Assembly (NCBI RefSeq): GCF_000337415.1
Contig: NZ_AOJD01000018.1
Span: forward strand, 1 to 52,715
From: Halorubrum tebenquichense DSM 14210
Lineage (GTDB): Archaea > Halobacteriota > Halobacteria > Halobacteriales > Haloferacaceae
Direction of reading: 5' to 3'
Length of the DNA: 52,715 nucleotides
The translations under genes were made by a program, and so were the position numbers. Below the pieces are notes generated by a model. The model did no database searches, was not told the origin of the DNA, and saw nothing but the letters and a program-made list of their open reading frames with translations. This document shows positions 24,881-35,976 of this stretch, one piece after another (the first letter of the stretch is position 1; every line of letters begins with the position of its first letter).

Positions 24881-26443
24881 ATGGAGTCACAGCAAATCGA
24901 AGCGAGGCGGCGGCGAATACTCCAGACGGCGGGGGTTTCTACAGCCGGCATCATCGGATTCAGTGGACGAACTCTGGCTGAAGGAGTTCACGATACTGAG
25001 GCAGTTGACGGCGCTGAACCCGGTGTGAACAGTTACGGAACCGAGCCGGGGGTTCAAAAGATCGAAGCAGACCCCGACGCCGGGTTCCACTCTCCGTATT
25101 TCCTCTATACGCCGTCTTTCCCCTCTGTCGAAGAGTCTCTAAACGACTCCCAAGTGCGACCGTTGGTGGTTACAACGTATCCATGGGGTGACTTTGAAGA
25201 ACGAGTTGCGGGGGCCAAGGACCCTGACCGCGGCATCACGGGACGCATTGCAGATGCGACGAATTGCCCTGTACTGAGTGTTCCCCTCACACTAACACGC
25301 GGACACCTCGGCTTGGAACCACAGGAGTTGACGTTAGCCCTGGACTTTGAGATTTCTGAACCTCAACGTGAGCGCGTTGACCGACAATTCATCGCGATGA
25401 TCGAGGATGCCAAATCCCGGCTGAACACTGGCAGCTATACAATTTCGGATGGAATCCATTACGATGGGGGATCGTCTGCTGGCTATTTCATTGATAAGGT
25501 CGCCCCACTCCATCCGGAATACATCAACGCATACTCTTCCGGTGCGAACGGGCACGCCTTCCTGCCATTTACTGAGCTCACCGACGACGTCCCAGTTCAT
25601 GGCGATCCCGATCGAACAACCGTCCCATGGCCGATCGGAACTGGAAATTTGGAAGAACTCACCGGCGAGGCATTCAACAAGGAGGAGTGGATGGACATTG
25701 AGCAGTTCCGGTGGATCGGCGGTGAAGATCAGGACCCTGACGACCCTGAGAATTATATTCACAAACGGTTCAGAGGTGACGACGAGATCGATCAAGTGGT
25801 TGAGGAATGTTTCGGGACGTTACAAGTTGACGACCGGTTCGAAACCAGCCGCAAAATTTACGACCACCTCGATGTCCCTGCCACGTTCAGAACGTTTGAG
25901 GGACAACCTCACTCTCCAGTCTGGGAAGACAGGTTGGAGGCAGCCGAGTTCCACAAAGAACGGATCGAAGCTGACTTTGAGCTACTTCACGTGACGCTCG
26001 TAGAATCCGATAGCGAGGCGTATGTCGGAGACACCGTGACGGCACGCGTGACCGTAGAAAACGTAACCGACGTTAACTCATCGACGACGGTCTCCTTCGC
26101 GGTCGATGGACCCGCAGGTGAGACGACCGAAATTGAGACAACAGAGGTTCAGGTGGATTCAAAAAGCGCGGAAACCGTTGAACTGGAGACGGTCTTCGAG
26201 GAGACCGGAGAATTCACCCTGCGTATAAACGGGACGGCTATCGAAGACTCCGTCGTCGTAACCGAAGAACCAACTGAGGAAGTTAACGGGACGGGTAGTG
26301 AAACCTCCTCGGAAGGCGACGCAGTCACGGATCAAGGTGGAGTGGCCGCTGACGAAGCGCCCGGATTCGGTGTCGTACAAACGCTCATGGCAGTAGGTGG
26401 GATCGGGTACTTGCTTGATCGGTACCGCTCGACTGACGACTGA
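24881..26443 (+). CDS. Tat-exported alpha/beta-hydrolase-like surface protein with PGF-CTERM-like tail
   Basis: 520 residues. Twin-arginine signal (RRRRILQTAG, 9-18). The main domain (about 60-365) resembles secreted PHB-depolymerase/esterase-type hydrolases: nucleophile elbow in DGGSSAGYF (about 195-203) and a possible catalytic His in GQPHSPVW. Residues about 370-465 form a CARDB/Ig-like beta domain (VTLVESDSEAYVGDTVTA). The end APGFGVVQTLMAVGG plus Arg-containing tail matches the archaeosortase A PGF-CTERM signal. Base composition is clearly less GC-rich than neighbours, with unusual codons, suggesting recent transfer. The substrate is unknown. Confidence 0.7.
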   Translation: MESQQIEARRRRILQTAGVSTAGIIGFSGRTLAEGVHDTEAVDGAEPGVNSYGTEPGVQKIEADPDAGFHSPYFLYTPSFPSVEESLNDSQVRPLVVTTYPWGDFEERVAGAKDPDRGITGRIADATNCPVLSVPLTLTRGHLGLEPQELTLALDFEISEPQRERVDRQFIAMIEDAKSRLNTGSYTISDGIHYDGGSSAGYFIDKVAPLHPEYINAYSSGANGHAFLPFTELTDDVPVHGDPDRTTVPWPIGTGNLEELTGEAFNKEEWMDIEQFRWIGGEDQDPDDPENYIHKRFRGDDEIDQVVEECFGTLQVDDRFETSRKIYDHLDVPATFRTFEGQPHSPVWEDRLEAAEFHKERIEADFELLHVTLVESDSEAYVGDTVTARVTVENVTDVNSSTTVSFAVDGPAGETTEIETTEVQVDSKSAETVELETVFEETGEFTLRINGTAIEDSVVVTEEPTEEVNGTGSETSSEGDAVTDQGGVAADEAPGFGVVQTLMAVGGIGYLLDRYRSTDD

Positions 26444-26554
26444 ACGAAGCCACGCCCGAAGGGAAGGTCACTTGCTGTTGTGTCCGCCCTCCATATCTAG
26501 TACGACGTTGGTATCAGTTCCGGCTGATCTCGACAGGGCCGGGAGAACTGGGAA

Positions 26555-27706
26555 TTAGATTTCGACCCACTCTCCGAGTTTGTCGGCCCGCTGGATCGCC
26601 GCGAGTACCTGCTGGACCTCGTAGCCGTCCGCGAACGACGGTTCGAACGACTTCCCCTCGGCGACCGCCGAGAGGAACTCGTAGTTCTCGTGGACGAACG
26701 TGTGTTCCCACCCGATCACGTGGCCGGGGGGCCACCAGCGGTCGACGTACGGGTCCGTCTCCTCGGTGACGAACACCGTCTCGTAGCCGCGGTTCCCCTC
26801 GCGGAGCACCTCCAGTTCGTTGAGCCGCTCCAAGGAGAACTTCACGCTCCCCTCCGAGCCGTGGACCGCGATCGCGTGGTCGTTCTTGTGCCCCTCGGCG
26901 ACCCGGCTGGCCTCGAAGGTCCCGGTCGCGCCCGAGTCGTAGGCGACCTGCGCGCTGTAGGCGTCGTCGACCGTCACGTCGCGGTACTCGGCGACCTCGG
27001 CGTCGGCTTCGCCCGCCGCGTCGCCGTCGACGTACACCGGCCGCTCGTCGACGAACGTCGTCAACTGCCCGGAGACGCGGTCGATCCCGCCGACCTCCTC
27101 GCCCACGAGGAAGTTCGCGAGGTCGATCGTGTGCGCGCCGAGGTCGCCGAGCGCGCCGGATCCCGCCATGTCGGCGTCCATCCGCCACGCCCACGGGGCC
27201 TCCGGGTCGACGAGCCAGTCCTGAAGGTACCGCCCGCGGACCTGCCGGATCTCGCCGAGTTCGCCGTCTTCGATCAGTCCCTTCGCGTACCGGATCGCGG
27301 GGACGAACCGGTAGTTGAACGCGGTACCGGCGGTCGCGCCGGTCGCGGCCGCGGCGTCGCGCATCGCCGCGGCCTCCTCCAGTGTCGGCGCGAGCGGCTT
27401 CTCACAGAGGACGGGGACCCCCGCTTCGAGGGCCGCGATCGACGGCTCCGCGTGGACGTGGTTCGGGCCGAGGTTGTAGAAGACGTCCACCTCGTCTATC
27501 GCCGCCTCCCAGTCGGTCGCGGTGTGCGCGAAGCCGAACCGGTCGGCCGCCCCCGCGAGGGCGTCCCGGTCGCGCCCGACGAGCGTGTGCCGCTCGACCT
27601 CGGGCGCGTCCGGGAAGAACATCGGGAGCCGCGCGAGCGCGTTCGCGTGCGCCCTGCCCATGAATCGATACCCCAGCACGCCGACCTTCAGCGGTTCCTG
27701 TGTCAT
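26555..27706 (-). CDS. Gfo/Idh/MocA-family NAD(P)-dependent sugar oxidoreductase
   Basis: 383 residues. N-terminal Rossmann fold with GVLGYRFMGRAHANAL and the EKPLAPTLEEA motif (catalytic-site Lys, about residue 100), then the alpha/beta C-terminal domain with GDLGAHTIDLANFLVG. It oxidises a sugar, inositol or sugar derivative. It follows the isomerase gene on the same strand by about 12 bases, so the two form an operon. Confidence 0.9.
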   Translation of the reverse strand: MTQEPLKVGVLGYRFMGRAHANALARLPMFFPDAPEVERHTLVGRDRDALAGAADRFGFAHTATDWEAAIDEVDVFYNLGPNHVHAEPSIAALEAGVPVLCEKPLAPTLEEAAAMRDAAAATGATAGTAFNYRFVPAIRYAKGLIEDGELGEIRQVRGRYLQDWLVDPEAPWAWRMDADMAGSGALGDLGAHTIDLANFLVGEEVGGIDRVSGQLTTFVDERPVYVDGDAAGEADAEVAEYRDVTVDDAYSAQVAYDSGATGTFEASRVAEGHKNDHAIAVHGSEGSVKFSLERLNELEVLREGNRGYETVFVTEETDPYVDRWWPPGHVIGWEHTFVHENYEFLSAVAEGKSFEPSFADGYEVQQVLAAIQRADKLGEWVEI

Positions 27707-27718
27707 GTGTGGATCCCC

Positions 27719-28690
27719 TCACTCCGCCCAGTACGCGTCGCCCGGTTCGGTCTCGAAGGCGGCGCGGTCCAACACGTCGACCGCCTTCTCCAACCCCTCG
27801 CGCGAGGAGGTGAGCGAGTCCTCGTGTTCGATCGACAGCGCGCCCTCGTACCCGACCATCCGGAGCGTCGAGATCACCTCTTTCCAGTGCTCTTCCCCGT
27901 GGCCGTAGCCGATCGAGCGGAACAGCCACGAGCGGTCCGACTCGCCGGCGTACCCGGTCGTGTCGAGGACGCCCTTCACTCGCGAGTTGGACTCGTACAC
28001 CTTCGTGTCCTTCGCGTGGACGTGGTGGATGGCGTCGTGCTCGCCGAGGAAGCGGATCGCCTCGCAAACGTCGATCCCCTGCCAGTAGAGGTGCGAGGGG
28101 TCGAAGTTGGCACCGATCCGCTCGTTCGTCGCCTCGCGCAGCGCGAGCATGCCGGTCGGCTCGTACACCAGCATGTTCGGATGCATTTCGATCGCGACGT
28201 CGACGCCGCAGTCCTCGGCGTGTTCGGCGAGGTCCGACCAGTACGGGACCGCGACCTCGTCCCACTGGTAGTCGAGCGCGTCGGCGTGTTCGGTCGGCCA
28301 CGGGGCCGTGATCCAGTTCGGCGTCGAATCGCCGGGCGCGCCCGCGGGAAGCCCTGAAAAGCACGTCACCGTGCCGACACCGAGCAGGTCGGCCAGTTCG
28401 ATCGCCTCGCGCAGTTCGCGGTCCGCGGTCGCGGCCCGCTCCTCGTCCGGGTGAAGCGGGTTGTTGTGCGTCGCGAGCGCGGAGATCCGGAGCCCGCGGT
28501 CGTCGAGCACTCCGCGGAGATCCTCGCGCGCCCCCTCGTCCTCCAGGAGCGTCTCGCGGTCGGCGTGGTCCTGCCCGGGCCACCCACCGACGCCGAGTTC
28601 GACGGCGTCGACGCCGAGCCCGTCGAGGTACGCGGCCGCGTCGTCGATCCGTTCGCCGCCGAGGGGAACGGTCAAGACGCCGATGTCCAT
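27719..28690 (-). CDS. Sugar phosphate isomerase/epimerase (xylose-isomerase-like TIM barrel)
   Basis: 323 residues. AP endonuclease 2/IolE-type TIM barrel; metal ligands are visible in AIEMHPNMLVYEP, GANFDPSHLYWQG, IHHVHAKDTKVYE and LSIEHEDSL. It is the first gene of a two-gene unit with the Gfo/Idh oxidoreductase, a pairing common in inositol or rare-sugar catabolism. CACTTATTC (28713-28722, reverse strand) lies about 27 bases before the ATG (leaderless). The substrate is not determinable. Confidence 0.87.
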   Translation of the reverse strand: MDIGVLTVPLGGERIDDAAAYLDGLGVDAVELGVGGWPGQDHADRETLLEDEGAREDLRGVLDDRGLRISALATHNNPLHPDEERAATADRELREAIELADLLGVGTVTCFSGLPAGAPGDSTPNWITAPWPTEHADALDYQWDEVAVPYWSDLAEHAEDCGVDVAIEMHPNMLVYEPTGMLALREATNERIGANFDPSHLYWQGIDVCEAIRFLGEHDAIHHVHAKDTKVYESNSRVKGVLDTTGYAGESDRSWLFRSIGYGHGEEHWKEVISTLRMVGYEGALSIEHEDSLTSSREGLEKAVDVLDRAAFETEPGDAYWAE

Positions 28691-28900
28691 GCGCCGGGCT
28701 ACATCGACCCGCCGAATAAGTGTTCAGGTAAGCGCCGCCACGGCGGGTCCCGTCCGCGGCGGCCCGCGCGTCGTTCCGCCGGATCCCCGTCCCCGGCGCG
28801 CGCAGCGCCCCTCCCGCGACCCGCGTCTCTCGGGCCCGGAGTGCGTCTCACGGTCGCGAACCGCATGAGGTTTTAACGGGTGGAACGCGTACACGGTGAT

Positions 28901-29788
28901 ATGGGAATCCTCTCTCGCGCCTCCTACGTCATCCGCTCGAAGGTGAACGCCCTCCTCAATCGGGCCGAGGACCCGACCGAGTCGCTCGACTACTCGTACG
29001 AACAGATGCGCGACGAACTCCAAGACGTCAAACAGGGGATCGCGGACCTGACGACCCAGAAGAAGCGGTTGGAGATTCAAAAGCGCAAGCTCGAAGAGAA
29101 CGTCGAGAAGCACAACCGGCAGGCCCGCGAGGCGGTCCAGCAGGACCGCGACGACCTCGCGCGCAAGGCGCTCGAAAAGAAGAAGTCGAAGATGAGCCAG
29201 ATCGAGGAGCTGGAAGGGCAGATCGCGGACCTCAACGACACGCAGGACCAGCTCGTCGAGAAGAAGAACAAGCTCCAGAACCGCATCGAGGAGTTCCGCA
29301 CGAAGAAGGAGACGATGAAGGCCCGCTACGAGGCCGCCGAGGCCTCCTCCCGCGTCTCCGAGGCGATGACCGGCGTCGGCGACGAGATGTCGGACGTGAG
29401 CCGCTCCATCGAGCGCGCCGAGGAGCGCACCGAGGAGATGGAGGCGCGCGCCGAGGCGATGGACGAGCTGGAGGACTCCGGCGCGTTCGAGGACGCGCTC
29501 TCCGACAAGGACGACATCGACCGCGAGTTGGAGGGCCTCTCGACGAACAGCGAGGTCGACGCCGAACTGGAGACGCTCAAGGGCGAACTCGGCAAGGGCG
29601 AGCCGGCGAACGGCAACGGCGGCGCGACCGACGAGGAGATAGACGCCGAGCTGGAGGACATCGAGAGCGAGATGAACGCGGACGACCTCGAAGCCGACCT
29701 CGACGGTGACGCCGAGACGAACCTCGACGAGGAGCTCGACGTCGAGTTGGAGGAGTCGGAGTCCGAGGCCGACGAGAAGCGGAACTGA
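28901..29788 (+). CDS. PspA/IM30-family membrane-stress protein
   Basis: 295 residues from the ATG at 28901; TTTTAA sits 25-30 bases upstream (leaderless), whereas an earlier frame extension has no support. Residues 1-25 (MGILSRASYVIRSKVNALLNRAEDP) form the amphipathic helix, followed by long coiled coil to about 215 (KKRLEIQKRKLEENVEKHNRQ) and a strongly acidic tail. Members assemble into ESCRT-III-like rods on membranes. A tiny two-helix membrane protein follows. Confidence 0.9.
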   Translation: MGILSRASYVIRSKVNALLNRAEDPTESLDYSYEQMRDELQDVKQGIADLTTQKKRLEIQKRKLEENVEKHNRQAREAVQQDRDDLARKALEKKKSKMSQIEELEGQIADLNDTQDQLVEKKNKLQNRIEEFRTKKETMKARYEAAEASSRVSEAMTGVGDEMSDVSRSIERAEERTEEMEARAEAMDELEDSGAFEDALSDKDDIDRELEGLSTNSEVDAELETLKGELGKGEPANGNGGATDEEIDAELEDIESEMNADDLEADLDGDAETNLDEELDVELEESESEADEKRN

Positions 29789-29924
29789 GGCGTCGAGTCT
29801 CGCTTCGCTGACTCGGCCACCGTCGGAAAACGACGAGGCGTTCGCGCTCGGCTCCGCTGATACGGCGGGGTGATTGGCTCTCGCCGGGGATATTATACGA
29901 TCGGACGCGAAATTTCCGGTGGCG

Positions 29925-30113
29925 ATGGTCCCCAAGCACCTCATCTGGATCGGTGGGTTGCTGATCGCGATCCCCCTCCTTCTGGCCCTGCTGAGCGCCG
30001 CCTGGATCTGGGTTCCGGTCGGCCTGTTCGTGTTGGGTATCGGAATCGTGCTCTACGGATTCAAGAGGTACCACGAGAGGCGGATGAGAGAGCGATTCGA
30101 GCGGAGCGACTGA
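29925..30113 (+). CDS. Small two-helix membrane protein
   Basis: 62 residues from the ATG at 29925. Two hydrophobic helices (HLIWIGGLLIAIPLLLALLSA and WIWVPVGLFVLGIGIVLYG) are followed by a basic/acidic tail KRYHERRMRERFERSD. An ATTATACGA about 30 bases upstream could be its own TATA box. It is next to pspA, suggesting a membrane-stress role, but this is only by position. Confidence 0.6.
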   Translation: MVPKHLIWIGGLLIAIPLLLALLSAAWIWVPVGLFVLGIGIVLYGFKRYHERRMRERFERSD

Positions 30114-30149
30114 CCGAGAACCCGCCGCGACGGCCGGTTCTCGCCGCTG

Positions 30150-31196
30150 TTACTCTCCGAGCGGACGCGCGCCGGTCCCCGCCCGGTCCTGCTCGGCGAG
30201 CCGTATTTCGCCGTCCGGTAGGTCGATCCCCTCGTACGGGTCCTCGGCGAGCAGCAGCGACCCGTCGAGGTCGGCGTAATCGAGGAGCGGCGCGAGCTGC
30301 GCGGCGGCCGCGATGGAGGCGTTCGACTCGACCATACAGCCGCACATCACTTCGAGGCCGTGCGCCCGCGCGGCGGCGATCGCGCGGCGCGCCTCCAGCA
30401 GGCCGCCGGTCTTCATCAGCTTCAGGTTCGCGATGTCACAGCGGTCGGCGATCGCGGGCACGTCCGCGGCGGTCACACAGGACTCGTCGGCGGCGATCGG
30501 GAGTTCGGAGCGCTCGTAGACGTACCGGAGGCCCTCGGGGTTCTCCGCCGGAACCGGCTGCTCGACGAACTCCACGTCGCGGTCGGCGAGCCACCCGGCC
30601 TTCCGCACCGCCTCCTTCGGCGTCCACGCCTCGTTCGCGTCGACGCGGAGGCGGGCGTCGGGCGCGGCGTCGCGGACCGCGTCGACCAGTTCCCGGTCGC
30701 GGTCGGTGCCGAGCTTGATCTTCAACACCGAGTGGCCGGCCTCGACGGCGTCGGCGGCCTTCTCGCGCACGCGGTCGGTGTCGTCGAGTCCGATCGTGAA
30801 CGACGTCTTCGGCGCGTCGCTCGGGTCGAGCCCCCACAGGCGGTGGAGGGGGACGCCGAGCCGCTTCGCCGCGAGGTCGTGGACCGCGATCGAGACGGCA
30901 CAGCGGGCCGCGGGGTTCCCCTCGACGACCGCGCGCAGCTCGGACTCGACCGCGTGGAGCGCGTGGGGGTCGCCGACGCGCTCGACCGCGTCCAGCAGGT
31001 CCGGCAGCACCGCTTCGACGGTGTCTGCGGTCTCGCCGTAGTGCGACGAGGGGGCCGCGCCGCCGACGCCGGTCATCCCCGCCTCGTCGGTCACCCGGAC
31101 GACCACGTTCTCTGCTTCCGTCTGGGTCCCCCGCGAGATGGTGAACGGGTTCTCCAAGGGCATCGAGACGCGCTCGAAGTCGGCGTCGAGGCTCAT
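30150..31196 (-). CDS. dgcA: Enolase-superfamily racemase/epimerase, DgcA-like
   Basis: 348 residues from the ATG at 31196; the open frame upstream belongs to shadow sequence. Enolase-superfamily barrel with Lys in LKIKLG, metal ligands in RVDANEAW, VEQPVP and ADES, and the second catalytic Lys in NLKLMKTGG; residues fit the dipeptide-epimerase branch. The ATG overlaps the DUF1611 stop by 4 bases. Paired with DUF1611 (DgcN), it matches the D-glutamate catabolic pair in which DgcA converts N-acetyl-D-glutamate to the L form. If not, the alternative is L-Ala-D/L-Glu epimerase. Confidence 0.85.
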   Translation of the reverse strand: MSLDADFERVSMPLENPFTISRGTQTEAENVVVRVTDEAGMTGVGGAAPSSHYGETADTVEAVLPDLLDAVERVGDPHALHAVESELRAVVEGNPAARCAVSIAVHDLAAKRLGVPLHRLWGLDPSDAPKTSFTIGLDDTDRVREKAADAVEAGHSVLKIKLGTDRDRELVDAVRDAAPDARLRVDANEAWTPKEAVRKAGWLADRDVEFVEQPVPAENPEGLRYVYERSELPIAADESCVTAADVPAIADRCDIANLKLMKTGGLLEARRAIAAARAHGLEVMCGCMVESNASIAAAAQLAPLLDYADLDGSLLLAEDPYEGIDLPDGEIRLAEQDRAGTGARPLGE

Positions 31197-32290
31197 TCGC
31201 CGGCCGCCTCCTCGTCGTCCTCCTTCCCGTCCTCGTCCACGCCGAGTCCGGCGTCGACCGCGGCGTCGACGATTGCGTCCGCGCCGTGGCGCACCGGATC
31301 GGCCGCGGGGACGCCAGCCGCCTCGGCGACCGCGGCGACCGCGTCCGCGGCCGCCTCGTCGTCGGCCACGTCCTTCGTGTTGACCGCGCCGGCGACGACG
31401 CTCGCCTCGTGGACGGGATTCGCGAGCCCCTCGTAGAGGTCGACGTACTCGGCGATCGGCGGCAGCTCGAACGACTCGTAGCCGTGGACGACCTCGCGGC
31501 CCGCGGCGTGACAGAGGACGAGTCCGTCCGGCATCGCGCCGTGGAGGATGCCGCAGGTGACCGTCGAGTAGGCGGGGTGGACGATGCTCCCCTGCCCCTC
31601 GACGACGACGAGGTCGTGGTCGTCGCCGACCGCGACGAGCATCTCCTCGACCGCGCCCGCGGCGAAGTCGGAGACCACGCGGTCGATCGGGTTCCCCCAC
31701 CCGGCGATCATGATCCCGGTCTGTCCCGTCGGGACGAACGCGGCGTCGATTCCCCGTTCCCGGGCGGCCGCGACGATCTCCAGCGAGGCGGTCATCTTCC
31801 CGACCGAGCAGTCGGTCCCGACCGTGAGCAGCACGTCGGCGTCCACGTCGGCCGAGGCCCCGGTCGCGACCGTCAGATCGTCGTCCGGTCGCCGGACGTC
31901 GACGAGGTCGACGCCGTGTTCGGCGGCCAGCGCGGCCAGCTCCTCGTCCTCGTTCAGGAAGTAGTGAAGCCCGCTCACCACGTCGCAGCCGGCCTCGATG
32001 GCGGCCTCGACGTCCGATCGCCACGACTCGTCGAAGCCGCCCCCGATCGGCGCGATCCCGATATATAAGGCGTCCAGATCGCCGTCGGCGGCCGCGTGCG
32101 CGTCCGCGAACGACTCGACGACCGGCGCGTCCGCCACGTCCGGGACGTGGTCCCGAACGCGGTCGCCGGCGCGGTCGCGGTCGAGGACCGCCCGAACGTC
32201 CTGGTCGCCGTAGCGCATCACGCCGAGCGCCGTCTTCGCGCGGTCGGGGAACTTCTCGTGGGCCAGCACCGCGATCCGCTCTGTGTCCAT
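31193..32290 (-). CDS. dgcN: DUF1611 protein, probable D-glutamate N-acetyltransferase
   Basis: 365 residues from the ATG at 32290 (MDTERIAVLAHEKFPDRAKT). CTTAAACC (32315-32322) about 27 bases upstream supports this start and a leaderless message. P-loop-like TVGTDCSVGKMTASLEI lies near residue 145, and VVVEGQGSIVHPAYSTVT near 220, both typical of DUF1611. In marine bacteria and haloarchaea this family, as DgcN, acetylates D-glutamate before DgcA; the function here is inferred from the coupled pair. Confidence 0.85.
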   Translation of the reverse strand: MDTERIAVLAHEKFPDRAKTALGVMRYGDQDVRAVLDRDRAGDRVRDHVPDVADAPVVESFADAHAAADGDLDALYIGIAPIGGGFDESWRSDVEAAIEAGCDVVSGLHYFLNEDEELAALAAEHGVDLVDVRRPDDDLTVATGASADVDADVLLTVGTDCSVGKMTASLEIVAAARERGIDAAFVPTGQTGIMIAGWGNPIDRVVSDFAAGAVEEMLVAVGDDHDLVVVEGQGSIVHPAYSTVTCGILHGAMPDGLVLCHAAGREVVHGYESFELPPIAEYVDLYEGLANPVHEASVVAGAVNTKDVADDEAAADAVAAVAEAAGVPAADPVRHGADAIVDAAVDAGLGVDEDGKEDDEEAAGE

Positions 32291-32754
32291 GCCGAATCGC
32301 TCGCCCCCGGCGTTCTTAAACCGGTCGGGTGGTCGGCCGCCGATCATACTCCGATCTGAATTGCGGTGGCGCGTGCCGACGAGCGGCCGAAGGCCGCGAG
32401 TCGCACGCGCGAGGGACGCGGCGAACGGCGAAGCCGTGAGCCGCGAGGCTGGGGAGGCCTGAGGTGCTGTGCGGGGCGGGGGCGGGATTCGAAGGGGCAG
32501 TCGCGAAGCGGGCGCAGGCGACGGCAGCACCGCAACGAGGAAGCGGAGCGACCGAGTGAGGAGCGCCCCGAGCGTGCGCCCGCTTCGCGACTGGGGCTTC
32601 GGCGGTGTTCGTATCGGTCGGTGATTTATAAACAGCGATCACCGCAGCGTACAGCCGAGCGACCGGGGATTCGACTGTCTCGGTCAGATCAGAGCTGTCC
32701 GCCCGATCGACCGCGGATTCACGAACTACCGCAGTTCAAAAGGCAACTTCGTAA
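32291..32754. other. Non-coding stretch holding the second structured repeat
   Basis: No believable gene. It contains the dgcN promoter at its left end, the structured element 32363-32605, an ATTTATAA box near 32631, and an AT-richer tail. Open frames through it follow the hairpins and differ between the two element copies. Confidence 0.6.
32363..32605 (+). repeat. Structured dispersed element, copy 2 (candidate ncRNA)
   Basis: Same block order as copy 1 at 9354: GCGGTGGCGCG, GCGAGGCTGGGGAGGC, TGCTGTGCGGGG, TTCGAAGGGGCAG and TGGGGCTTCGGCGG. The first stem contains GCGGCC-GAA-GGCCGC; the second pairs CGCGGC with GCCGCG around CGGCGAAGCCG. The terminal stem is a perfect 19 bp: 32498-32516 (CAGTCGCGAAGCGGGCGCA) with 32575-32593. 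The stem sequence is unlike copy 1, yet pairing is kept. The enclosed loop is shorter and lacks the two AAA hairpins. Confidence 0.7.
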
Positions 32755-33072
32755 TCAGGCGCTGCCGTCGACGAACTGCTCCGCGCCCTCGTAGAACCAG
32801 TAGCCGTTCTCGCGCATCGCGCGGCCGAGTTCCTGGTGGAACTCGACGAAGTCAGCGAACTCCTCCTGCTCGACGTTCTCGAAGATCTCCTCGACCGAGA
32901 CGACCGTCTCGTAGTCGATCCGGATCGGGTGGTCGCCGTACTGCTCGACGTACTCCGCCGCCGTGAGCGGGAAGTCCTCCTCCTCGTCGATCTTCTTCGC
33001 GAGCACGGCGTGGCCGTACTGCCGCATGCCCTCGCTCCCCTGCTCGCCGTCGGGGTCGTGTGGCCAGTCCAT
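32755..33072 (-). CDS. Haloarchaeal conserved protein, probably DUF5785
   Basis: 105 residues from the ATG at 33072 (MDWPHDPDGEQGSEGMRQYGHAVLAKKIDEEEDFPL). The frame is open further upstream but that part is not conserved-looking. Acidic, soluble, with DYETVVSVEEIFENVEQEEFADFVEFHQELGRAMRENGYWFYEGAE. I recall this family as DUF5785 of halophilic archaea; function unknown. Confidence 0.65.
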   Translation of the reverse strand: MDWPHDPDGEQGSEGMRQYGHAVLAKKIDEEEDFPLTAAEYVEQYGDHPIRIDYETVVSVEEIFENVEQEEFADFVEFHQELGRAMRENGYWFYEGAEQFVDGSA

Positions 33073-33274
33073 ACCGAACGATCCGCCGGATCGGGGATAG
33101 TGGTTTCGAATGGGGCGGTCGCTCTCGTCTTCGACCCGACCCCGACCCACCCCTGCCGGCACCGCGATGTGCCCCTTTTCGAACGTCCAGTTCGACCCCG
33201 AAATCACCCGTCGAACGTGACGCTCGGTCGGCGTCTGTCCCGCGAGCTATCACGACTGATATCTTGCCACCGAC

Positions 33275-33282
33275 GTTTATCA
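33275..33282 (+). promoter_or_regulatory. TATA box of the chemotaxis transducer gene
   Basis: GTTTATCA centred about 27 bases before the ATG at 33305 predicts transcription starting at the start codon, a leaderless mRNA typical of haloarchaea. Confidence 0.6.
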
Positions 33283-33304
33283 CTGGTTGTGAAAACTGCG
33301 AATC

Positions 33305-35938
<2,634 letters not shown>

Positions 35939-35976
35939 TCCGAACTCCCGAGCGGGTGCGAAAACGGGGCGACGCC

